The position numbers were made by a program, and so were the translations under genes. A DNA stretch of 64,000 nucleotides. It comes from Rhizobacter sp. AJA081-3 (GTDB taxonomy: Bacteria > Pseudomonadota > Gammaproteobacteria > Burkholderiales > Burkholderiaceae_C). The stretch spans positions 2,046,001-2,110,000 of the forward strand of contig NZ_CP059067.1 of assembly GCF_017795745.1 (NCBI RefSeq), given 5' to 3'. A model generated the notes under the pieces. The model worked only from the letters and a program-made list of their open reading frames with translations, was not told the DNA's origin and made no database searches. Shown here in pieces: positions 28,513 through 37,723 of this stretch. Numbering within the stretch: the stretch's first letter is position 1; every line of letters begins with the position of its first letter.

Positions 28513-30152
28513 GTCACGCCACGCGCTGGCTGCGCCGCACCCTGGCGGCGCTGTGCTGCGGGGCCGCCCTGTGCGGCGGCTCCCTGGTGCAGGCCGCCGA
28601 CATCCCTGGCCTCGCTCCGGTGGCCGCCGCGCCCGTGCCGAGCAAGCTGCCGGCCGGCTGGGCCCAGCGCGGCGTGTTCATGGAGATCCTGGTGCGCTCG
28701 TACCAGGACAGCAACGGCGACGGCATCGGCGACTTGGCCGGCCTGACCCAGCGCCTGGACTACCTGCAGCAACTCGGCATCAAAGGCATCTGGCTGATGC
28801 CGATCTTCAAGAGCGAAGACCACGACCACGGCTACGCGGTGGTCGACTTCCGCGACATCGAGCCCGACTACGGCACGCTGGCCGACTTCGACCGCTTCCT
28901 CGCCGAGGCACACCAACGCGGCATCGCGGTCATTCTCGACTACGTGATGAACCACGTGTCGTCGGCCCACCCGCTGTTCGAGAGCGCCTACGACAGCCGC
29001 AAGTCGCCCTATGCCGACTGGTTCATCTTTGCCGAAGACAAGCCCAAGGGTTGGAACACCTTCGCCGGCGACCCCTGGCGCGAGGGCAACCAGCGCTGGT
29101 ACTACGCGGTGTTCGACCCGGGCATGCCCGACTTCAACCTGCGCAACCCGAAGGTGGTCGACTTCCACCTCGACAACCTGCGCTTCTGGCTGAACCGCGG
29201 TGTCGACGGCTTCCGCTTCGACGCGGTCGGCGTGTTGTTCGAGAACAGCGCCATCGCCTGGGAGAACCAGCCCGAGAACCACCAGTTGCTCAAGCGCGTG
29301 CAGCAGTTGTTGGCGAGCTACGGCAACAAGTACCTGGTGTGCGAATCGCCCAGCGATCCGGCGCCTTTCGCCACGGCCGACTCCTGCGGCAGCGCCTTCG
29401 CCTTCGGCCTGCACAAGCACATCATGGGCAGCGTGAAGATCGGCCGCCTGCGCGACGACCTGCTCTACAACCTGCGCAAGCTGCCGGTGCCGCGGCTGGC
29501 CACGCTGCTGGCCAACCACGACTACTTCGCGGGGCCGCGGCTGATGAAGCAGTTCGCCGGCGACGAGAAGAGCTACAAGGTGGCTGCGGCCACGCTGCTC
29601 ACCCTTCCCGGCACGCCCTTCGTCTACTACGGCGAGGAGATCGGCCTGGGCATGTCGGAGGGCGCCGGCAACGAGGACCAGACCATCCGCGGCCCGATGA
29701 GCTGGAGCGCCGAAGCGCACGCCGGTTTCACGACCGCCGCCAAGCCCTTCCGGCCCAGCGTGAGCAACTGGAAGACGCACAACGTGGCCGTGCAGCAGTC
29801 CGACCCGAACTCGTTGCTGAGCTGGTACCGCGGCCTGATCGCGCTGCGCAGTGCCGAGCCGGCGCTGTCGGTGGGCTCGATGACCCCGCTGTCGGAGCGC
29901 GATTCGCCGATCTTCGCCTTCACGCGCGAACACGAGGGCAGCCGCCTGCTGGTGCTGATCAACTTCGCCTACCGCGAGTCGACGTTCACCCTGCCGGCCG
30001 GCTTCCAGGCCGACGGCTGGACGGTCGCCTTCCCGGCAGGTGCCGCCCTGCCCTTTGCCGCCGCGAAGAAGGCCGGCTCGGCCAAGCCTGGCACCGAAGC
30101 TGCTCAGGTCAAGCTCGCGGCGCAGCAGGTCCTGATCCTGAGGGCCCGCTAG
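28509..30152 (+). CDS. Exported GH13 alpha-amylase family enzyme
   Basis: The 547-residue product starts at GTG 28509 within the stop of the CBM41 gene. An N-terminal export signal (basic, then AALCCGAALCGGSLVQA) precedes the (beta/alpha)8 barrel beginning QRGVFMEILVRSYQDSNGDG. GH13 regions are intact: I DYVMNH, II GFRFDAVG with the nucleophile Asp, III YLVCESPSDP with the acid/base Glu, IV LLANHDYF with the third Asp. A C-terminal beta-domain ends in QQVLILRAR. It should cut alpha-1,4-glucans in the periplasm or outside, making maltodextrins for MalEFGK. Oligo-1,6-glucosidase or trehalose-synthase-like specificity cannot be excluded. Confidence 0.88.
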   Translation: MSHATRWLRRTLAALCCGAALCGGSLVQAADIPGLAPVAAAPVPSKLPAGWAQRGVFMEILVRSYQDSNGDGIGDLAGLTQRLDYLQQLGIKGIWLMPIFKSEDHDHGYAVVDFRDIEPDYGTLADFDRFLAEAHQRGIAVILDYVMNHVSSAHPLFESAYDSRKSPYADWFIFAEDKPKGWNTFAGDPWREGNQRWYYAVFDPGMPDFNLRNPKVVDFHLDNLRFWLNRGVDGFRFDAVGVLFENSAIAWENQPENHQLLKRVQQLLASYGNKYLVCESPSDPAPFATADSCGSAFAFGLHKHIMGSVKIGRLRDDLLYNLRKLPVPRLATLLANHDYFAGPRLMKQFAGDEKSYKVAAATLLTLPGTPFVYYGEEIGLGMSEGAGNEDQTIRGPMSWSAEAHAGFTTAAKPFRPSVSNWKTHNVAVQQSDPNSLLSWYRGLIALRSAEPALSVGSMTPLSERDSPIFAFTREHEGSRLLVLINFAYRESTFTLPAGFQADGWTVAFPAGAALPFAAAKKAGSAKPGTEAAQVKLAAQQVLILRAR

Positions 30153-30184
30153 CCCTTCTTCCCCGCCCGGAGCCCCACGCCTCC

Positions 30185-32065
30185 ATGCCTTTCGAACGCT
30201 CCGCTTCCGTGCAACCGCACGCCGATCCGCGCCTGCTGGCGGACATCGGCGCGACCTACGCGCGCTTCTGCATCGAGCAGGTGCCGGGCCGCTTCGAGCA
30301 CGTGGCGGTGCTGCCCTGCGCCGACTACCCCGGTTTCACCGCGGTGGTGCAGGCCTACCTCGACACGCTGCCCGGCATCAAGCCTCGCCATGGGGCCGTG
30401 GCGATCGCCAACCCGATCGAAGGCGACTGGGTGCGCATGACCAACCGCGACTGGGCCTTCTCGATCCAGGAGGCGCAGCGCCAGCTCGACCTGACCACGC
30501 TGCTGGTCGTCAACAACTTCACTGCGCTGGCGATGTCGCTGCCGCGCGTGGGTGCCGACGGACGCCACCAGGTCGGCGGCGGCGAAGCCCAGGCCAATGG
30601 CGTGATCGGCCTGATCGGCCCCGGCACGGGCCTGGGCGTCTCGGGCCTCATCCCCAGCGGCGACCGTTGGGTGACGCTGGCCACCGAAGGTGGACACGTC
30701 GGCTTCGCGCCGACCGACGAGCGCGAGCTGCGCATCCTGCAGTTCGCCTGGAAGACCATGCCGCGGGTGTCGGCCGAGCGCTTGCTCTCCGGCCCCGGCC
30801 TCGAGCTGATCTACCAGGCGCTGACCCACGACAAGCCCGGCGCCGAGCTGCACCTGAGCGCGGCGGAGATCGTGCGCCGCGCGCTGCAGAACGCCGACTC
30901 GGCCTGCAGCGAGACGGTGGAGAGCTTCTGCGCCATGCTCGGCACGATGGCCTCCGACCTGGCGCTCACGCTGGGCGCCACCGGCGGCATCTTCGTCGGC
31001 GGCGGCATCGTGCCGCGTATGGGCGAACTGTTCGACCGCTCGCCCTTCCGGCAGCGCTTCGAGGAGAAGGGCCGCTTCAGCAACTACGTGGCGCGCATCC
31101 CGACCTACGTGCTGACGGCCGAGAACCCGGCCTTCCACGGCGTCTCGTCGCTGCTCGCCGACCATGTGCCCGACCAGGAAGGCGGCAACCCGCTGCTCGA
31201 GCGCGTGCGTGCCTCGCGCGACGCGCTGTCACCGGCCGAAAAGCGCGTGGCCAACTTCGTGCTGGACAACCCGCGCACCGCGCTGAACGATCCGATCGCG
31301 CTGATCGCCCAGGGGGCCGAGGTGAGCCAGCCCACGGTGATCCGCTTCTGCCGCTCGCTGGGTTTCCAGGGGCTGGCCGACTTCAAGCTCAAGCTGGGCT
31401 CGGGCCTGACCGGCACGTTGCCGGTGCAGCGATCGCAGGTGCGCCGGCAGGACAGCACCGGCGACCTGTGCGCCAAGGTGCTCGACAACACGATCTCCGC
31501 GATCATGCAGTTCCGCGAATCGCTCAATGTCGAGGCGGTGGACCGTGCCATCGAGTACCTGCGCCAGGCCAAGCGCGTCGAGTTCTATGCGATGGGCAAC
31601 TCGGCGGTGGTGGCGCTGGATGCGCAGCACAAGCTGTTCCGCTTCCGCATCCCGTCGGTGGCGCACACCGACGCCGCCATGCACACCATGGCCGCCGAGC
31701 TGCTCGGCCCCAACGACGTGGCGGTATTCATCTCCAGTTCGGGCCAGCCGCCCGAGCTGGCGCGCGCCGCCGGGCTGGCCGTGGAGCGCGGTGCGGCGGT
31801 GATCGCCGTGACGGCCGGTCAGTCGCTGCTGGCACGCCGCTCGACGGTGTGCATCCCGGTCGAGCACAACGAAGACGTGACCACCTTCGTCTCGATGATC
31901 TCGCGCATCCTGCACCTGCTGGTGGTCGACATGATGTCGGTCGGCCTGGCGGTGCGCCGTGCCGGCGCCAGCGGGCCGGGTGCGCCCGCGCCGGCCCCCG
32001 GGCAGGCGCACGCCGAAGGCCAGCTGCAGCCTGCGCCCGGCGTGCTGATCTCGCACATCGCCTGA
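30185..32065 (+). CDS. Glucokinase-RpiR (HexR-like) fusion regulator with degenerate kinase active site
   Basis: The 626-residue protein joins a bacterial glucokinase domain (about residues 14-335), an RpiR-type helix-turn-helix (about 335-420, with EVSQPTVIRFCRSLGF) and a SIS sugar-phosphate-binding domain (from about 465, VEFYAMGNSAVVAL). This fusion is known in Burkholderia. Here the phosphate motif normally GGTN reads DIGATY (Asp20-Tyr25), and the catalytic Asp of INDF is replaced by Asn111 (VVNNFTALAM). GPGTGLGVSG, TEGGHVGF and LSGPGLELIY remain, so sugar binding may persist without catalysis. It closes the maltodextrin operon and is the obvious candidate ligand for the upstream TGTAG repeats. 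Confidence 0.9.
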   Translation: MPFERSASVQPHADPRLLADIGATYARFCIEQVPGRFEHVAVLPCADYPGFTAVVQAYLDTLPGIKPRHGAVAIANPIEGDWVRMTNRDWAFSIQEAQRQLDLTTLLVVNNFTALAMSLPRVGADGRHQVGGGEAQANGVIGLIGPGTGLGVSGLIPSGDRWVTLATEGGHVGFAPTDERELRILQFAWKTMPRVSAERLLSGPGLELIYQALTHDKPGAELHLSAAEIVRRALQNADSACSETVESFCAMLGTMASDLALTLGATGGIFVGGGIVPRMGELFDRSPFRQRFEEKGRFSNYVARIPTYVLTAENPAFHGVSSLLADHVPDQEGGNPLLERVRASRDALSPAEKRVANFVLDNPRTALNDPIALIAQGAEVSQPTVIRFCRSLGFQGLADFKLKLGSGLTGTLPVQRSQVRRQDSTGDLCAKVLDNTISAIMQFRESLNVEAVDRAIEYLRQAKRVEFYAMGNSAVVALDAQHKLFRFRIPSVAHTDAAMHTMAAELLGPNDVAVFISSSGQPPELARAAGLAVERGAAVIAVTAGQSLLARRSTVCIPVEHNEDVTTFVSMISRILHLLVVDMMSVGLAVRRAGASGPGAPAPAPGQAHAEGQLQPAPGVLISHIA

Positions 32066-32089
32066 GCGCCGCGCCGCAGCGCGCCGGCC

Positions 32090-34351
32090 TCAGGGGCGAA
32101 CGCAGTCGACGAAGTAGCGGCGCGGTGCGCCGGCCTCGCCTTCTTCTTCCACGAGACCGTGCACGTCGGTGTCGAAGCCGGGGAAGGCCGCGTTGAACTC
32201 GCGCGTGAAGCGCAGGAAGTCGACGATCTTGCGGTTGAAGCGCTCGCCCGGGATGAGCAGCGGAATGCCCGGCGGATAGGGCGTGAGCAGCGCGGTGGTG
32301 ATGCGACCTTCGAGCTGGTCGATCTCCACCCGCTCGGTCTTGCGATGCGCGATGTGCGCATAGGCGTCACTCGGCTTCATCGCCGGATGCAGGTCCGACA
32401 GGTACATCTCGGTGGTCAGCCGGGCCACGTCGCCGCGGGCGTACATCTCGTGGATGCTCTGGCACAGGTCGCGCAGGCCCATGCGCTCGTAGCGCGGATG
32501 CTTGGCGATGAACTCCGGCAGGATGCGCCACAGCGGCTGGTTCTTGTCGTAGTCGTCCTTGAACTGCTGCAGCGCGGTCAGCAGCGTGTTCCATCGGCCC
32601 TTGGTGATGCCGATGGTGAACATGATGAAGAAGGAGTACAGGCCCGTCTTCTCGACCACCACGCCGTGTTCGGCGAGGAACTTGGTGACGATCGACGCCG
32701 GGATGCCGGTCTTGGCGAACTTGCCGGAGACATCGAGCCCCGGCGTGATGATGGTGCTCTTGATCGGGTCGAGCAGGTTGAAGCCCTCGGCCAGGTCGCC
32801 GAAGCCGTGCCACTTGTCGCCGGCCTTGAGCACCCAGTCGGCGCTGGTGCCGATGCCGTCGTTGGTGAGCTTGTCCGGCCCCCAGACCTTGAACCACCAG
32901 TCCTTGCCGTATTCCTTGTCGACCTTGCGCATGGCACGGCGGAAGTCGAGCGCCTCGAGGATGCTTTCTTCCACCAGCGCGGTGCCGCCCGGCGCTTCCA
33001 TCATCGCCGCGGCCACGTCGCAGCTGGCGATGATCGCGTACTGCGGGCTGGTCGAGGTGTGCATCAGGTAGGCCTCGTTGAAGAGGTGCCGGTCGAGCTT
33101 GCGCCCCGGCGAGTCCTGCACGAGCACCTGCGAGGCCTGGCTCAGGCCGGCCAGCAGCTTGTGGGTCGACTGGGTGGCGAAGACCAGCTGGTCCTTCGGC
33201 CGGGCACGCTTGCGGCCCATCGCGTGATAGGTGCCGTAGAACTTGTGAAAGGCGGCGTGCGGCAGCCAGGCCTCGTCGAAGTGCAGCGTGTCGATGTAGC
33301 CGTCCAGCGACTGCTTGATCGTCTCGGTGTTGTAGAGCACACCGTCATAGGTGCTCTGCGTCAGCGTCAGGATGCGCGGCTTCACCTGATCAGGGTCGAC
33401 GCCGGCCAGCAGCGGGTTCTTGGCGATCTTGCGCTTGATGGCCTCGGGCGAGAACTCGGCCTGCGGGATCGGGCCGATGATGCCGTAGTGGTTGCGCGTG
33501 GGCGGCAGGAACACCGGCACCGCGCCGGTCATGATGATCGAGTGCAGGATCGAGACGTGGCAATTGCGGTCGACCACCACCACATCGCCCGGCGCCACCG
33601 CGTGGTGCCAGACCATCTTGTTGCTCGTGCTCGTGCCGTTGGTGACGAAGAAGCAGTGGTCGGCGTTGAAGATGCGCGCCGCGTTGCGCTCCGAGGCCGC
33701 CACCGGGCCGGTGTGGTCGAGCAGCTGGCCGAGTTCGTCGACGGCGTTGCAGACGTCGGCGCGCAGCATGTTCTCGCCGAAGAACTGGTGGAACATGCGG
33801 CCCACCGGGCTCTTCAGGAAGGCCACGCCGCCGGAGTGGCCCGGGCAGTGCCACGAGTAGGAACCGTCCTGCGCATAGTCGACCAGCGCGCGGAAGAACG
33901 GCGGCGCCAGCCCATCCATGTAGGCCTTGGCCTCGCGGATGATGTGGCGCGCCACGAACTCCGGCGTGTCCTCGAACATGTGGATGAAGCCGTGCAGTTC
34001 GCGCAGCACGTCGTTGGGCAGGTGCTGCGAGGTGCGCGTCTCGCCATACAGGTAGATCGGGATCTCCGCGTTCTTGAAGCGGATCTCCTGGATGAACTTG
34101 CGCAGGTTCACCACGGCGGGGTCGATCTCCGGGCCGGCGGTGAACTCCTCGTCGTCGATCGACAGGATGAAGGCGCTGGCGCGGCTTTGCTGCTGCGCGA
34201 ACTGGCTCAGGTCACCGTAGCTGGTGGCGCCCAGCACCTCGAAGCCTTCCTTCTCGATCGCCTCGGCCAGCGCGCGGATGCCCAGGCCGGAGGTGTTCTC
34301 CGAGCGGTAGTCCTCGTCGATGATGACGATCGGAAAGCGGAAGCGCAGCAT
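32090..34351 (-). CDS. Arginine/lysine/ornithine decarboxylase (PLP fold type I)
   Basis: The 753-residue enzyme starts at ATG 34351 (MLRFRFPIVIIDEDYRSEN). It has an N-terminal receiver-like wing domain, the PLP core with the Schiff-base lysine in FATQSTHKLLAGLSQAS, VDRNCHVSILHSII, FDEAWLPHAAFHKFYG, and a C-terminal decarboxylase domain with YPPGIPLLIPGE. Length is closest to biodegradative arginine decarboxylase AdiA (about 756), but lysine or ornithine are possible. Products would be agmatine, cadaverine or putrescine, the last being a possible feedstock for the PuuC/GabT run at the window start. It is convergent with the regulator gene. Confidence 0.9.
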   Translation of the reverse strand: MLRFRFPIVIIDEDYRSENTSGLGIRALAEAIEKEGFEVLGATSYGDLSQFAQQQSRASAFILSIDDEEFTAGPEIDPAVVNLRKFIQEIRFKNAEIPIYLYGETRTSQHLPNDVLRELHGFIHMFEDTPEFVARHIIREAKAYMDGLAPPFFRALVDYAQDGSYSWHCPGHSGGVAFLKSPVGRMFHQFFGENMLRADVCNAVDELGQLLDHTGPVAASERNAARIFNADHCFFVTNGTSTSNKMVWHHAVAPGDVVVVDRNCHVSILHSIIMTGAVPVFLPPTRNHYGIIGPIPQAEFSPEAIKRKIAKNPLLAGVDPDQVKPRILTLTQSTYDGVLYNTETIKQSLDGYIDTLHFDEAWLPHAAFHKFYGTYHAMGRKRARPKDQLVFATQSTHKLLAGLSQASQVLVQDSPGRKLDRHLFNEAYLMHTSTSPQYAIIASCDVAAAMMEAPGGTALVEESILEALDFRRAMRKVDKEYGKDWWFKVWGPDKLTNDGIGTSADWVLKAGDKWHGFGDLAEGFNLLDPIKSTIITPGLDVSGKFAKTGIPASIVTKFLAEHGVVVEKTGLYSFFIMFTIGITKGRWNTLLTALQQFKDDYDKNQPLWRILPEFIAKHPRYERMGLRDLCQSIHEMYARGDVARLTTEMYLSDLHPAMKPSDAYAHIAHRKTERVEIDQLEGRITTALLTPYPPGIPLLIPGERFNRKIVDFLRFTREFNAAFPGFDTDVHGLVEEEGEAGAPRRYFVDCVRP

Positions 34352-34443
34352 GGCAAGCCTCGGGGTGGCAAAAAGCGGGAGCGCGAAGTGTAGGGCCTGC
34401 GCCTGACCGTACACTGCGCCCGATCACGCTTCGAGGAGCCCGC

Positions 34444-34884
34444 ATGGACCTGTCTGCCGCCACCTTCTGGTGGGTCGCCGCCGGAGTGGCCGTGGCCGCC
34501 GAACTGGCCACCGGCACCTTCTACCTTCTGATGTTCGCGCTCGGGCTGGGTGCCGGAGCGCTGGCTGCCCATCTCGGCCTGTCGACCACGCTGCAGATCG
34601 TCGCCGCGGCGGTCGTGGGCTCGGCCGCCACGGCGCTGTGGCACTGGAAGCGCGCCAGCCATCCGCAGTCGGCGCCGGCAGCCAGCAATCGCGACGTCAA
34701 CCTCGACATCGGCGAGCGGGTACAGGTGGCGGCCTGGGGCAGCGATGGCACCGCGCGCGTCACCTACCGCGGCACGCAATGGACGGCACGCCTGCAGCCG
34801 GGCGCTGCCGCCGCGCCCGGCGAGCACCGCGTCGCCGCCGTCGAAGGCAATTGGCTGGTGCTGGCACCGGCCGCATCGAACTGA
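34444..34884 (+). CDS. NfeD-family membrane protein
   Basis: This 146-residue protein has two hydrophobic stretches near the N-terminus (WWVAAGVAVAAELATGTF with LLMFALGLGAGALAAHL, then STTLQIVAAAVVGSAATAL). A soluble C-terminal OB-like fold (LDIGERVQVAAWGSDGTARVTYRG) follows. NfeD short forms are partners of SPFH/stomatin proteins, and such a gene starts 20 nt downstream. GAGGAG precedes the ATG. The pair is thought to organise membrane microdomains and protein quality control. Confidence 0.85.
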   Translation: MDLSAATFWWVAAGVAVAAELATGTFYLLMFALGLGAGALAAHLGLSTTLQIVAAAVVGSAATALWHWKRASHPQSAPAASNRDVNLDIGERVQVAAWGSDGTARVTYRGTQWTARLQPGAAAAPGEHRVAAVEGNWLVLAPAASN

Positions 34885-34903
34885 TTCACTCGGAAAGCGC
34901 CCC

Positions 34904-35821
34904 ATGGAAATCGCTCTCATCCTGGCCGTCATCGCCGGCATCTTCATCTACCGCACCTTCAAGATCGTGCCGCAGCAGCACGCCTGGGTTGTCGAGCGGC
35001 TGGGCAAGTTCGACCGCACGCTCACGCCGGGCCTCAAGTTCGTCGTGCCCTTCATTGAACGGGTGGCCTACAAGCACTCGCTCAAGGAGGTGCCGCTGGA
35101 CGTGCCCAGCCAAGTCTGCATCACCAAGGACAACACGCAGCTGCAGGTCGACGGCATCATCTACTTCCAGGTCACCGACCCGATGCGCGCGAGCTACGGC
35201 TCGAGCAACTACATCCTGGCCATCACGCAGCTCGCGCAGACCCTGCTGCGCTCGGTGATCGGCAAGATGGAACTCGACAAGACCTTCGAGGAGCGCGACG
35301 CGATCAACGCCTCGGTGGTCAGCGCGCTCGACGACGCGGCGTCCAACTGGGGCGTGAAGGTGCTGCGCTACGAGATCAAGGACCTGACACCGCCGGCAGC
35401 CATCCTGCATTCGATGCAGGCGCAGATCACCGCCGAGCGCGAGAAGCGCGCGCTGATCGCCGCGTCGGAAGGCCGCAAGCAGGAGCAGATCAACATCGCC
35501 ACCGGCGAGCGCGAGGCCTCGATCGCCCGCTCCGAGGGCGAGCGACAGGCTGAGATCAACAAGGCGCAGGGCGAGGCCGCTGCCATCACCGCGGTGGCCG
35601 ACGCCACCGCCGACGCGATCCGCAAGATCGCCGCAGCGATCCAGTCGCCCGGCGGCGAGCAGGCGGTGCAGTTGAAGGTCGCGGAGAAGGCCGTCGAGGC
35701 CTATGGCCAGCTGGCGCAGAAGAACAACACCATGATCGTGCCTGGCCACATGGGCGAGGTGTCGGCGCTGATCGGCACGGCGATGGCGCTGCTCAAGGGC
35801 AAGGCCCCCGGGGCGCCCTGA
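34904..35821 (+). CDS. qmcA: SPFH/stomatin-like protein (QmcA type)
   Basis: The 305-residue product has an N-terminal membrane anchor (MEIALILAVIAGIFIYRTF) and an SPFH domain (about 25-205) with VVERLGKFDRTLTPGL, VSSQ-like DVPSQVCITKDNTQLQVDG, and ALDDAASNWGVKVLRYEIKDL. A coiled-coil tail rich in Glu/Ala repeats (EREASIARSEGERQAEINKAQGE) follows. Such proteins form large membrane oligomers that regulate FtsH-like proteases. It is probably cotranscribed with the NfeD gene. The order NfeD-QmcA is common in Burkholderiales. Confidence 0.92.
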   Translation: MEIALILAVIAGIFIYRTFKIVPQQHAWVVERLGKFDRTLTPGLKFVVPFIERVAYKHSLKEVPLDVPSQVCITKDNTQLQVDGIIYFQVTDPMRASYGSSNYILAITQLAQTLLRSVIGKMELDKTFEERDAINASVVSALDDAASNWGVKVLRYEIKDLTPPAAILHSMQAQITAEREKRALIAASEGRKQEQINIATGEREASIARSEGERQAEINKAQGEAAAITAVADATADAIRKIAAAIQSPGGEQAVQLKVAEKAVEAYGQLAQKNNTMIVPGHMGEVSALIGTAMALLKGKAPGAP

Positions 35822-35847
35822 ACTCTTGCGATAAACTCCGCGGCTCC

Positions 35848-35938
35848 GGAGAGATGGATGAGCGGTTTAAGTCGCACGCCTGGAAAGCGTGTGAGGGTTA
35901 ACAGCCCTCCGCGGGTTCGAATCCCGCTCTCTCCGCCA
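35848..35938 (+). tRNA. tRNA-Ser (anticodon GGA)
   Basis: The 7-bp acceptor stem GGAGAGA/TCTCTCC, discriminator G and encoded CCA (35936-35938) frame a 91-nt class II tRNA. The anticodon loop CTGGAAA (35880-35886) gives anticodon GGA at 35882-35884, reading UCC and UCU. A 5-bp anticodon stem, an extended variable arm and GGTTCGAATCC in the T arm are all present. It begins 26 nt after the SPFH gene. Confidence 0.97.
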
Positions 35939-35955
35939 TCCCCGCACTTCCACGC

Positions 35956-36627
35956 ATGTGCACCCGCTACGTCTCCCCCGAAGCCGCGGCCATCGAGCGG
36001 GCCTGGCACATTGGCCGGCACACGCCGTGGCGCGGCGGCGAGATCTTTCCGCAGCGCCCCGGCGCCTTCATCCGCGCCGCACGCGACTCGACCGAGCCCG
36101 AGCGTGAACTGGTGATCGGACAATGGGGCCTGGTGCCCTGGTTCGCGAAGACGCCCAAGCTCACCTACTCGACCTGCAATGCGCGCAGCGAGGAGCTGGC
36201 CGACAAGGCCACATTCAAGGACCCGTGGAAACACGGCAAGCGCTGCATCATCCCGGCCTGGTCGTTCGACGAGCCGAACTGGGAGAGCGGCAAGAACGTG
36301 TGGTGGCGCTTTCGCCGTGTCGACGGCGCGCCCTGGGGCCTGGCCGGACTGTGGAACACCTGGACCGACAAGGCCACCGGCGAGCTGGTGGAGAGCTACA
36401 CCATGCTCACCCTGAACGCCGATGCCCACCCCTTGATGCGGCGCATGCACAAGCCCGACCCGAAGCTCGGCCCCGACCAGCAGGACAAGCGCTCGGTGGT
36501 GCCGGTCGAGTTCGAGGATGTCGACCTGTGGCTGCACGGAACGCAGGCCGAAGCACGCCGCTTGTTGCGACTGTCGGAAACGGAGCTGTTCGATGCCGGT
36601 CCGGCGGACGTAGACTCCGCCGCATGA
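35956..36627 (+). CDS. SOS response-associated peptidase (SRAP/YedK)
   Basis: The 223-residue protein begins MCTRYVSPEAA; after removal of Met1 the N-terminal Cys forms the thiazolidine link to abasic sites in single-stranded DNA, protecting them. Other conserved positions are in WGLVPWFAK, NARSEEL, RCIIPAWSFDEP, FAGLW-like LAGLWNTW and the histidine of NADAHPLMRRMH. YedK-type proteins usually start MCGRY, so Thr for Gly at position 3 is a mild departure. It starts just after the tRNA and overlaps the next gene (ATGA). Confidence 0.92.
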   Translation: MCTRYVSPEAAAIERAWHIGRHTPWRGGEIFPQRPGAFIRAARDSTEPERELVIGQWGLVPWFAKTPKLTYSTCNARSEELADKATFKDPWKHGKRCIIPAWSFDEPNWESGKNVWWRFRRVDGAPWGLAGLWNTWTDKATGELVESYTMLTLNADAHPLMRRMHKPDPKLGPDQQDKRSVVPVEFEDVDLWLHGTQAEARRLLRLSETELFDAGPADVDSAA

Positions 36628-37253
36628 GCGCCAACGAGCAGGACGCGACCCCCACGCAGCCGGAGCCGGCCGAAGGCGGCCCGCGCACCGAACCCGCCAA
36701 GCCGGTGAGCGTGGCCGCCGCCACGCCGTTCAAGCGCATGCCGCGCATACCCAAGCGGCGCCGCGGCTGGGATTCGTTCTCGGTGCCGCTGCCTCTGCAG
36801 TTCGCCATCGCGGTGCTGATCGGCATCCTCGTCGCCACGGCCATCGCAGCGGCCTACGTGCGCTGGAGCGCACGCTCGACCGCCGAGTCCAATGCACGGG
36901 CCACGGCGGCAGAGATCGAACGCATCTCGCGCGAGAACCAGCAGCAGATCGAAGCCGCCCAGCAAGCGGCTGCGCAACGCCAGCGTGCCGCCGAAGACGA
37001 AGAGCGCGCACGCGCCGAGAAGATCCGCGAGCAGCAGCGGCTGGCCGAGGAGGCCCAGCGCAGCACGCTCTCCGAAGCCGAGCGCAAGGAACGCGCCTGG
37101 GCGGCCTCCTACCGCAAGCCGGCCGGCTGCGCCGACTCGGCCTCGATGGAGTGCGCGAACCACTACATCCGCGCGCGTCGTGCCTTCGAAGCGCAGTATG
37201 CCCGCGATGCCGCCAGGCAAAGCGCCAAGGAAGGCGCCAAGAGCACGCCCTGA
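36624..37253 (+). CDS. Single-pass membrane protein with coiled coil, function unknown
   Basis: A 209-residue protein translationally coupled (ATGA) to the SRAP gene. It has a Pro/Glu-rich cytoplasmic start with the basic patch RIPKRRRGW, one transmembrane helix (about residues 55-76, FAIAVLIGILVATAIAAA), then a long charged region rich in Glu, Ala, Gln and Arg that should form a coiled coil (about 80-155). A conserved-looking C-terminal tail carries two cysteines (GCADSASMECANHYIRAR). I recognise no family. Coupling to SRAP might be incidental. It may be a Burkholderiales-specific envelope protein. Confidence 0.7.
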   Translation: MSANEQDATPTQPEPAEGGPRTEPAKPVSVAAATPFKRMPRIPKRRRGWDSFSVPLPLQFAIAVLIGILVATAIAAAYVRWSARSTAESNARATAAEIERISRENQQQIEAAQQAAAQRQRAAEDEERARAEKIREQQRLAEEAQRSTLSEAERKERAWAASYRKPAGCADSASMECANHYIRARRAFEAQYARDAARQSAKEGAKSTP

Positions 37254-37399
37254 GCACGCTCTGGCACGCCTTGCCACGGGCTGCTCGCCTGACTCCCCCT
37301 AGCTTCACACCCACCCCTTGGGGATGTGCGCTGCCGGCCGGGGCACGAAGAATTCGCTGCATCGGCCCTTCGGCCGTGCAACGAGACGGAGCAGGCGAC

Positions 37400-37723
37400 A
37401 TGGCACAGATGATCCACAGCGTCGGCGGCGAGAAGATCCAGGCGCTGCGCCGCATGCTCGCCTCGCGCGGGCTAGACGAGCGCGACTTCGAGATCGAGGA
37501 AGACTCGCACTCCGGCATCAGCCAGTTGCTCGGCCTGAGCGGCGGCATCGTGTCGATGCGGCGGCGCTCCACCGGCGAGATCCGCGTCTACGCAGCCGGG
37601 CCGGGCTCGACCTGGTATGCGGCGATCTGCAGCGATCTCGATCGCGGTTACTTCAAGGCGGCCACGCCGGCCCGATCTTTCGTGCGCCGCAGCGAGTCGG
37701 CCCTTTCCGCCCTGTGGGCCTGA
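37400..37723 (+). CDS. Small hypothetical protein
   Basis: I start this 107-residue protein at ATG 37400, preceded by GACGGAGC. It has no signal peptide or transmembrane segment. It contains a charged helical N-terminal half (GGEKIQALRRMLASRGLDER), an acidic stretch, then a glycine-rich beta-like segment (GGIVSMRRRSTGEIRVYAAG) and a C-terminus ending ALSALWA. No family is recognised. It has normal codon use for this region and ends in a hairpin shared with the convergent gene. The 146-bp gap before it may contain its promoter. Confidence 0.6.
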   Translation: MAQMIHSVGGEKIQALRRMLASRGLDERDFEIEEDSHSGISQLLGLSGGIVSMRRRSTGEIRVYAAGPGSTWYAAICSDLDRGYFKAATPARSFVRRSESALSALWA

